Part shown: positions 58,919 to 64,000 of the stretch, in pieces
How the letters are laid out: each line of letters opens with the position of its first letter
Numbering within the stretch: the stretch's first letter is position 1
Source: Saccharopolyspora soli
GTDB taxonomy: Bacteria; Actinomycetota; Actinomycetes; Mycobacteriales; Pseudonocardiaceae
Direction of reading: 5' to 3'
DNA length: 64,000 bases
Assembly (NCBI RefSeq): GCF_022678645.1
Contig: NZ_JALBWV010000038.1
Span: 21,177 to 85,176, forward strand
Position numbers and translations under genes: made by a program
The notes under the pieces: model-generated
Database searches by the model: none
What the model was told of the DNA's origin: nothing
What the model saw: only the letters and a program-made list of their open reading frames with translations

Positions 58919-59809
58919 TCAGCGCTGGTCGGAGTGGTCCCGGACCGAGTTGATGATCGCGCCGAAGTCGAAGCCCCCGCCGCCCTCGTCGTTGAACCGC
59001 TGGTAGAGCTCGGCGGCCAGGCGGCCGATGGCGGTGTCGGTGCCGCTCTGCTCCGCCGCCGAGGTCGCCAGCTTGAGGTCCTTGAGCATCAGCGCCGCCG
59101 CGAAGCCGGGCTGGTAGTCGTGGTTGGCCCGGCTGGTCTCCACCAGGCCCGGCACCGGGCAGTTGGTGGTCAGCGCCCAGCACTGCCCGGTGGAGATCGA
59201 CGCCACGTCGTAGAGCGCCTGGTGCGACAGCCCCAGCCGCTCCCCCAGCACGAACGCCTCGCTCACCGCGATCATGGACGCGCCGAGGATGAGGTTGTTG
59301 CACATCTTGGTGACCTGGCCGTTGCCGGGCCCGCCGCAGTGGATCACCTTGCGGGCCATCGGCGCCAGCAGCGGCTCGGCGCGCTGGAAGTCAGCCTCGG
59401 AGCCGCCGACCATGAACGTCAGGGTGCCCGCCTCGGCGCCCGCGGTGCCGCCGGAGACCGGGGCGTCGAGGGAGCCGAACCCGGCCTCGGCGGCCCGCTC
59501 GTGCGCCTGCCGAGCATCCGCTACATCCACAGTGGACGAATCGATGAGCAGGGTGCCGGGCTTGGCCGCCGCGAGCACATCGTCGTAGCAGTCCAGCACC
59601 TGCTTGCCACCGGGCAGCATGGTGATCACGGCGTCGGCACCGCTGACCGCCTCGGTCACCGAGCCCGCGGTGATCACGCCGTGCCGGTCGGCGACCTCCA
59701 GCGCCGCCGGGATCAGGTCGAACCCCTGCACCACGTGTCCGGCCTTGACGAGATTCGCCGACATCGGACCGCCCATGTGCCCCAGCCCGATGAAACCGAT
59801 GACAGCCAT
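58919..59809 (-). CDS. mmsB: 3-hydroxyisobutyrate dehydrogenase
   Basis: A 296-residue NAD-dependent dehydrogenase of valine catabolism. The Rossmann motif is GFIGLGHMGGPMSANLVKAG; the substrate motif is LDAPVSGGTAGAEAGTLTFM; the catalytic Lys lies in GNGQVTKMCNNLILGA. ATG 59809 is preferred because AGAAGGG lies 7 bases upstream. It is last in the mmsA to mmsB cluster and oxidises the product of the upstream hydrolase. Confidence 0.93.
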   Translation of the reverse strand: MAVIGFIGLGHMGGPMSANLVKAGHVVQGFDLIPAALEVADRHGVITAGSVTEAVSGADAVITMLPGGKQVLDCYDDVLAAAKPGTLLIDSSTVDVADARQAHERAAEAGFGSLDAPVSGGTAGAEAGTLTFMVGGSEADFQRAEPLLAPMARKVIHCGGPGNGQVTKMCNNLILGASMIAVSEAFVLGERLGLSHQALYDVASISTGQCWALTTNCPVPGLVETSRANHDYQPGFAAALMLKDLKLATSAAEQSGTDTAIGRLAAELYQRFNDEGGGGFDFGAIINSVRDHSDQR

Positions 59810-59854
59810 TGTCATTCCCTTCTGCACTGGATTTACCTGTCAAGGCCGACGCGG

Positions 59855-60886
59855 TCAGACCAGGTTCGGCTCGCCCGCGATCGGCGCGAAGAACTTCTCC
59901 ACCCGAGATTCGTCCACATCGGACAGCTGCGATGGCGACCACTGCGGGTTGCGGTCCTTGTCCACCAGCGCCGCCCGCACGCCTTCGACGAAGTCCCCGA
60001 TCCGCACGCACGCCATCGACACCCGGAACTCCTGCGTCAGGGCCTGCTCCAGGGAGTCGAAGTCGCTGCGCAGCGACCGCAGGGTGACCTTGAGCGCCGT
60101 CGGCGACAGGCGCGTGATCAACTCGGCGGTCTCGCGGGCCGCCTCCTCCGGCCGCTCGCGCAGTCGCCGCAGGATCTCTTCGACGGTGCCGGCCGAGTAG
60201 GCCGCGTCGATCCACTCCTGCTGGGCAGCCAGCGGTGCCGCCGGCACCGGCGCGGCGAATTTCCGCAGCACGTCGTCCACCTCGCCACCGGCCAACGCTT
60301 CGACCAGTTCCGCCAGGTTGCCGCTGTCCACGTAGTGGTCGGCGAGCCCGCAGTGCAGCGCATCGGCACCGCCGATCGATGCGCCGGTGAGCGCCAGGTG
60401 GGTGCCGAGTTCGCCGGGCGTCCGGGAGAGCAGGTAGGTGCCACCGACGTCGGGCACGAAGCCGATGCCGACCTCGGGCATGCCGATCTTGGAGCGTTCG
60501 GTGACCACCCGGTGCGAGCCGTGCGCGGTGATGCCGACGCCACCACCCATGCAGATGCCATCCATGATCCCGATGACCGGCTTCGGGTACCTGGCCAGCG
60601 CGGAGTTGAGCTGGTACTCCTCCGACCAGAACGTCGCGGGCAGCGACTCGTCACCGGCCTTCGCCGCGTCGTGCAGCGCGCGGACGTCGCCGCCCGCGCA
60701 CAACCCGCGCTCACCCGCTCCGTCGATCAAGATCGCCTGGACGTGCTCGGCGGTGCGCCACTGCTGCACGGCCCGCATCATCTCCCGCACCATGCCCAGC
60801 GTCAGCGAGTTGAGCGCCTTGGGGCGGTTGAGCGTGATCCGTCCGAGCGATCCCTGCTCGCGGAGCAGGATCTCGGGCTCTGTCAT
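59855..60886 (-). CDS. 3-hydroxyisobutyryl-CoA hydrolase
   Basis: A 343-residue crotonase-fold hydrolase, longer than simple enoyl-CoA hydratases. Diagnostic segments are RGLCAGGDVRALHDAAKAGD, DGICMGGGVGITAHGSHRVV, and PEVGIGFVPDVGGTYLLSR with the catalytic Glu and Asp. The C-terminal ACVRIGDFVEGVRAALVDKD RNPQW region is typical of HIBCH. It releases 3-hydroxyisobutyrate for mmsB, 45 bases downstream. Confidence 0.93.
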   Translation of the reverse strand: MTEPEILLREQGSLGRITLNRPKALNSLTLGMVREMMRAVQQWRTAEHVQAILIDGAGERGLCAGGDVRALHDAAKAGDESLPATFWSEEYQLNSALARYPKPVIGIMDGICMGGGVGITAHGSHRVVTERSKIGMPEVGIGFVPDVGGTYLLSRTPGELGTHLALTGASIGGADALHCGLADHYVDSGNLAELVEALAGGEVDDVLRKFAAPVPAAPLAAQQEWIDAAYSAGTVEEILRRLRERPEEAARETAELITRLSPTALKVTLRSLRSDFDSLEQALTQEFRVSMACVRIGDFVEGVRAALVDKDRNPQWSPSQLSDVDESRVEKFFAPIAGEPNLV

Positions 60887-60991
60887 TTGCCGACTCCCGT
60901 GTTCGGAGAACGTAGCTTCGCCGTCCAGCTTCGCGGTGCCCGCCGGATCCCTCAATCCGCACGAGTTGTTGCGCTGCCCACTCGCGCCCCG

Positions 60992-62161
60992 TCAGGTAGC
61001 CAGCAGCCCGCGGGAGATGATCAGCCGCATGATTTCGTTGGTACCTTCCAGGATCTGGTGCACCCGCAGGTCCCGGACGATCTTCTCCAAGCCGTACTCG
61101 GCAAGGTATCCGTACCCACCGTGGATCTGAAGTGCCTCGTTGGCCACCGCGAATCCCACGTCGGTGGCCAGCCGCTTGGCCATCGCGCACAACCGGGTGG
61201 CCGTCGGGTCCTCGACGTCCAGCGCCCACGCGGCCCGCCACAGCATCAACCGGGCGGCCTCCAGTTCGGTCGCCATGTCGGCGAGCTTGAACTGCAACAC
61301 CTGGAATTCGCTGAGCTTGGCGCCGAACGCGCTGCGTTCCCGCACGTAGGCCAGGCTCTTGTCGAGCGCGGTCTGCGCACCGCCCAGCGAGCAGGCCGCG
61401 ATGCTGAGCCGACCGCCGTCCAGACCGGCCATGGCGATCCGGAAGCCGATGCCTTCCTCGCCGAGCCGCTGGTCAGCTGGCACCCGGACGCCGTCGAAGA
61501 TCACCTGCCTGGTCGGCTGGGCGTTCCAGCCCATCTTCTTCTCGTTGGCCCCGAAGGACAGCCCGGTGGCGTCGCCTTCGACGATGAAGGTCGAGATGCC
61601 CTTCGAACCCGGTTCACCGGTACGCGCCATCACCACGTAGACGTCCGAGCTGCCACCACCGGAGATGAACTGCTTGACGCCGGTGATCAAGTACTCGTCG
61701 CCGTCGCGGACCGCGCGGGTCTGCAGCGCTGCCGCATCCGAGCCCGCGCCGGGTTCGGTGAGGCAGTAGCTGGCCAACCGCTCCATCGAGCACAGCTGCG
61801 GCAGCCAGCGGGCGCGCTGCTCGGCCGTGCCGAACCGGTCGATCATGCCCGCGCACATGTTGTGGATGGAGATGTAGGCGGCGATCGACGGGTCGCCGGT
61901 GGCCAGCGCCTCGAAGATCAGCACCGAGTCGAACCGGCTCAGCCCGCTGCCGCCGACCGACTCGTCGACGTAGACGCCGCCGATGCCGAGCTGCCCGGCA
62001 GCGCGCAGCGCCTCGACGGGGAAGTGCTTGGCCTGGTCCCATTCGATGGCGTGCGGGGCGAGTTGCTCGGTGGCGAATTCCTGCGCGGTCTGCTGGATCG
62101 CGCGCTGGTCCGCGGTGAGTTCGAACGGCGACACCTGGCCAGCTACGGCTGCGACGGACAC
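60992..62161 (-). CDS. Acyl-CoA dehydrogenase, probably isobutyryl-CoA-specific
   Basis: A 389-residue flavoenzyme with the family motifs YCLTEPGAGSDAAALQT, KQFISGGGSSDVYVVMART, and YGYLAEYGLEKIVRDLRVHQ with ILEGTNEIMRLII (the EGT FAD motif). The gene neighbours place it in valine breakdown, oxidising isobutyryl-CoA to methacrylyl-CoA. GTG 62161 (VSVAAVAGQVS) has GGAGGGG about 8 bases upstream. Confidence 0.93.
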   Translation of the reverse strand: MSVAAVAGQVSPFELTADQRAIQQTAQEFATEQLAPHAIEWDQAKHFPVEALRAAGQLGIGGVYVDESVGGSGLSRFDSVLIFEALATGDPSIAAYISIHNMCAGMIDRFGTAEQRARWLPQLCSMERLASYCLTEPGAGSDAAALQTRAVRDGDEYLITGVKQFISGGGSSDVYVVMARTGEPGSKGISTFIVEGDATGLSFGANEKKMGWNAQPTRQVIFDGVRVPADQRLGEEGIGFRIAMAGLDGGRLSIAACSLGGAQTALDKSLAYVRERSAFGAKLSEFQVLQFKLADMATELEAARLMLWRAAWALDVEDPTATRLCAMAKRLATDVGFAVANEALQIHGGYGYLAEYGLEKIVRDLRVHQILEGTNEIMRLIISRGLLAT

Positions 62162-62187
62162 GTCTGCTCCCCTCCGAACCGACACCA

Positions 62188-62237
62188 CCGGGTCGTGAGT
62201 GGCAACGGTCGCCAGAGCGACCACAACCACTCACGAC
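62188..62237 (-). repeat. GTGAGTGG-type hairpin, second copy
   Basis: GGTCGTGAGTGGCAACGGTC, a short loop CGCCAGAGC, then GACCACAACCACTCACGACC form a long imperfect stem, closely similar to the hairpin at 55323-55372. It lies between mmsA and the acyl-CoA dehydrogenase gene and may end or attenuate mmsA transcription. Confidence 0.65.
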
Positions 62238-62249
62238 CACGACGTCGGG

Positions 62250-63749
62250 TCAGTGCATCGTCGGGATGGTGAAGCTGGCGCCTTCCTTGACGCCCGACGG
62301 CCAGCGGGAGGTGACCGTTTTGGTCTTGGTGTAGAAGCGGATCGAGTCCGGCCCGTGCTGGTTGAGGTCGCCGAGTCCGGACCGCTTCCACCCGCCGAAG
62401 GTGTGGTACGCGATCGGCACCGGGATCGGCACGTTGACGCCGACCATGCCGGTGTTGACCCGGGAGACGAACTCCCGCGCCGCGTCGCCGTCACGGGTGA
62501 AGATCGCCACGCCGTTGCCGTACTCGTTCTCGCTCGGCAACCGAACCGCCGCGTCGTAGTCGGCGGCGCGGACCACCGACAGCACCGGCCCGAAGATCTC
62601 CTCCCGGTAGATCCGCATGTCCGCAGTCACGCGGTCGAACAGCGAGGCACCGAGGAAGAACCCGTCCTCGTGCCCGGACAACTGGAAGTCGCGGCCGTCG
62701 ATCAGCAGCTCCGCACCTTCGTCGACACCCACCCCGATCAGTTCGCGCACCCGCTGCCACGCCTGCTTGGTCACCAGCGGACCGAAGTCGGCGGACTCGT
62801 CGAAGCTGGTCCCGATCTTGAGCCCGCGCACCCGCTCGACGAGCTTGTCGACCAGCGCGTTCGCGGTGGCCTCGCCGACCGGCACGGCCACCGAGATGGC
62901 CATGCAGCGCTCTCCGGCCGAGCCGTAACCCGCGCCTACCAGGGCATCGGTGGCCTGGTCGAGGTCCGCGTCCGGCATCACGATCAGGTGGTTCTTGGCA
63001 CCGCCGAAGCACTGCGCGCGCTTGCCGTGCGCCGCGGCGGTCGAGTAGATGTACTCCGCGATCGCGGAGGAGCCGACGAACCCGATGGCCTCGATGCGGG
63101 GCTCGGCCAGGATCGCGTCCACCGCGGTCTTGTCGCCGTTGACCACGTTGAAGATCCCCGGCGGCAGCCCGGCCTCGATGAACAGCTCGGCCAACCGCAG
63201 CGGCACCGACGGGTCGCGTTCGGAGGGCTTGAGCACGAAGGCGTTGCCGCAGGCGATGGCCGGGGCGGCCTTCCACAGCGGGATCATCGCCGGGAAGTTG
63301 AACGGCGTGATACCCGCGACCACGCCCAGCGGCTGCCGCAGCGAGTACACGTCGATGCCGGTGCCGACGCTTTCGCTGTATTCGCCCTTGAGCAGGTGCG
63401 GGATGCCGACGGCGAACTCGACGACCTCCAGACCGCGCTGGATGTCGCCCTTGGCGTCGGCGACGGTCTTGCCGTGCTCGGAGGCCAGCAGCCGGGCCAA
63501 CGAGTCCATCTCGTCGTTGACCAGCTGCAGGAACCGCATCAGCACCCGCGCGCGCTTCTGCGGGTTCTGCGCCGCCCAGGCCGGTTGCGCCTCGGCGGCG
63601 TTGTCGGCCGCCGCCGCGACCTCCTCCGCCGAGGCCAGCGGCACTCTGGCCTGCACCTGCCCGGTGTTGGGATCGAACACGTCACCGAAGGAACCGGACG
63701 TCCCGGCCACCCGCTTGCCGCCGATGAAGTGCTCCAGTTCGTTGGTCAT
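62250..63749 (-). CDS. mmsA: Methylmalonate-semialdehyde dehydrogenase (CoA-acylating)
   Basis: A 499-residue aldehyde dehydrogenase that turns methylmalonate semialdehyde into propionyl-CoA, finishing valine degradation. The substrate-tunnel motif is GITPFNFPAMIPLWKAAPAI; the catalytic Cys lies in YGSAGERCMAISVAVPVGEA, and the cofactor region reads NHLIVMPDADLDQATDALVG. GGAGGTG precedes ATG 63749. A hairpin separates it from the next gene. Confidence 0.95.
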   Translation of the reverse strand: MTNELEHFIGGKRVAGTSGSFGDVFDPNTGQVQARVPLASAEEVAAAADNAAEAQPAWAAQNPQKRARVLMRFLQLVNDEMDSLARLLASEHGKTVADAKGDIQRGLEVVEFAVGIPHLLKGEYSESVGTGIDVYSLRQPLGVVAGITPFNFPAMIPLWKAAPAIACGNAFVLKPSERDPSVPLRLAELFIEAGLPPGIFNVVNGDKTAVDAILAEPRIEAIGFVGSSAIAEYIYSTAAAHGKRAQCFGGAKNHLIVMPDADLDQATDALVGAGYGSAGERCMAISVAVPVGEATANALVDKLVERVRGLKIGTSFDESADFGPLVTKQAWQRVRELIGVGVDEGAELLIDGRDFQLSGHEDGFFLGASLFDRVTADMRIYREEIFGPVLSVVRAADYDAAVRLPSENEYGNGVAIFTRDGDAAREFVSRVNTGMVGVNVPIPVPIAYHTFGGWKRSGLGDLNQHGPDSIRFYTKTKTVTSRWPSGVKEGASFTIPTMH

Positions 63750-64000
63750 AGTCGCAACGCACCTCCGCCGAACCGGCCGCCATTTACTAGGAAGCCAAAC
63801 CTTTGGTACCCCAATCTTTCCCAGAAATCAGACCAACGCAACAGGTGCGCTACATCACAGAACCACCTGTCGACTGTCAACAGAGTTAAATGAAGCGAAG
63901 GGCACCTTTGACCGGCATAGTCCGGTGGATTCCAGGGGTGGTTGCAACACGAGTGATCAATTGGCTTCGGTCAGGAGTTTAGTTAAGCGCTCGGCTGGGG
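63750..64000. other. Region upstream of mmsA
   Basis: About 250 bases with no gene of either strand that I can support. It is relatively AT-rich near 63785-63895, consistent with a promoter region. GAAGGGCACCTTTGACCGG at 63897 resembles one arm of the hairpin at 31198. Confidence 0.4.

Noticed and set aside
58934..62272. A plus-strand open frame of over 1,100 codons opposite the valine catabolism genes
   Set aside because: All four minus-strand genes have full family motifs; the plus frame has none.

Overview
The window reads as one stretch of a high-GC actinobacterial chromosome, most like the Pseudonocardiaceae and perhaps Saccharopolyspora (inferred from family content and style, not from a search). 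Support comes from GTG starts with strong AGGAGG-type ribosome sites, tight ATGA/GTGA gene overlaps, a XRE-DUF5753/DUF397 pair, and a gene order that, as I recall it, follows Mycobacterium tuberculosis Rv2343c to Rv2393 (dnaG, dgt, glyS, smtB, zur, uppS, recO, era, ybeY, phoH, rsmE, dnaJ2, hrcA, hemW, nirA, cysH, ferrochelatase).

Layout. 1-13 kb is accessory: the end of a glutamine synthetase-like gene with a VanB-type reductase and a frameshifted amidotransferase; a TipA-like MerR regulator with a VOC protein behind a perfect dyad promoter; wreckage of an IS481-type transposase and of a Wadjet JetC-like (TIGR02680) protein; a PAS-PAS-GGDEF-EAL protein; a kaiB-kaiC-histidine kinase operon; and a fatty acid desaturase. 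13.3-47.4 kb is mostly core: tRNA-Asn, tam, dnaG, an ECF sigma factor, a serpin, dgt, glyS, a zinc-type regulator pair, uppS, recO, two CD225 proteins, the era-ybeY-phoH block, rsmE, dnaJ-hrcA, a Doc-type toxin-antitoxin pair, hemW, and an assimilatory sulfate reduction cluster (leader peptide, nirA, small zinc-ribbon protein, cysH, cysD, cysN, sirohydrochlorin chelatase).

48.3-58.8 kb is accessory again: two adjacent genes carry five ADP-ribosylglycohydrolase-like domains, only the first two keeping most catalytic residues; then a truncated DUF5753 regulator with an intact DUF397 partner, an enoyl-CoA hydratase, a Uma2 protein, and an operon of a small membrane protein, a guanyl-specific RNase and a barstar-like protein. 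58.9-63.7 kb is a valine catabolism cluster (mmsA, acyl-CoA dehydrogenase, 3-hydroxyisobutyryl-CoA hydrolase, mmsB).

The least explained signal is a family of about 170-250 bp structured intergenic repeats (three copies, near 20.7, 44.9 and 47.9 kb). Their long stem differs between two copies by three fully compensated base pairs, which suggests selection on structure. One copy separates cysD from cysN.
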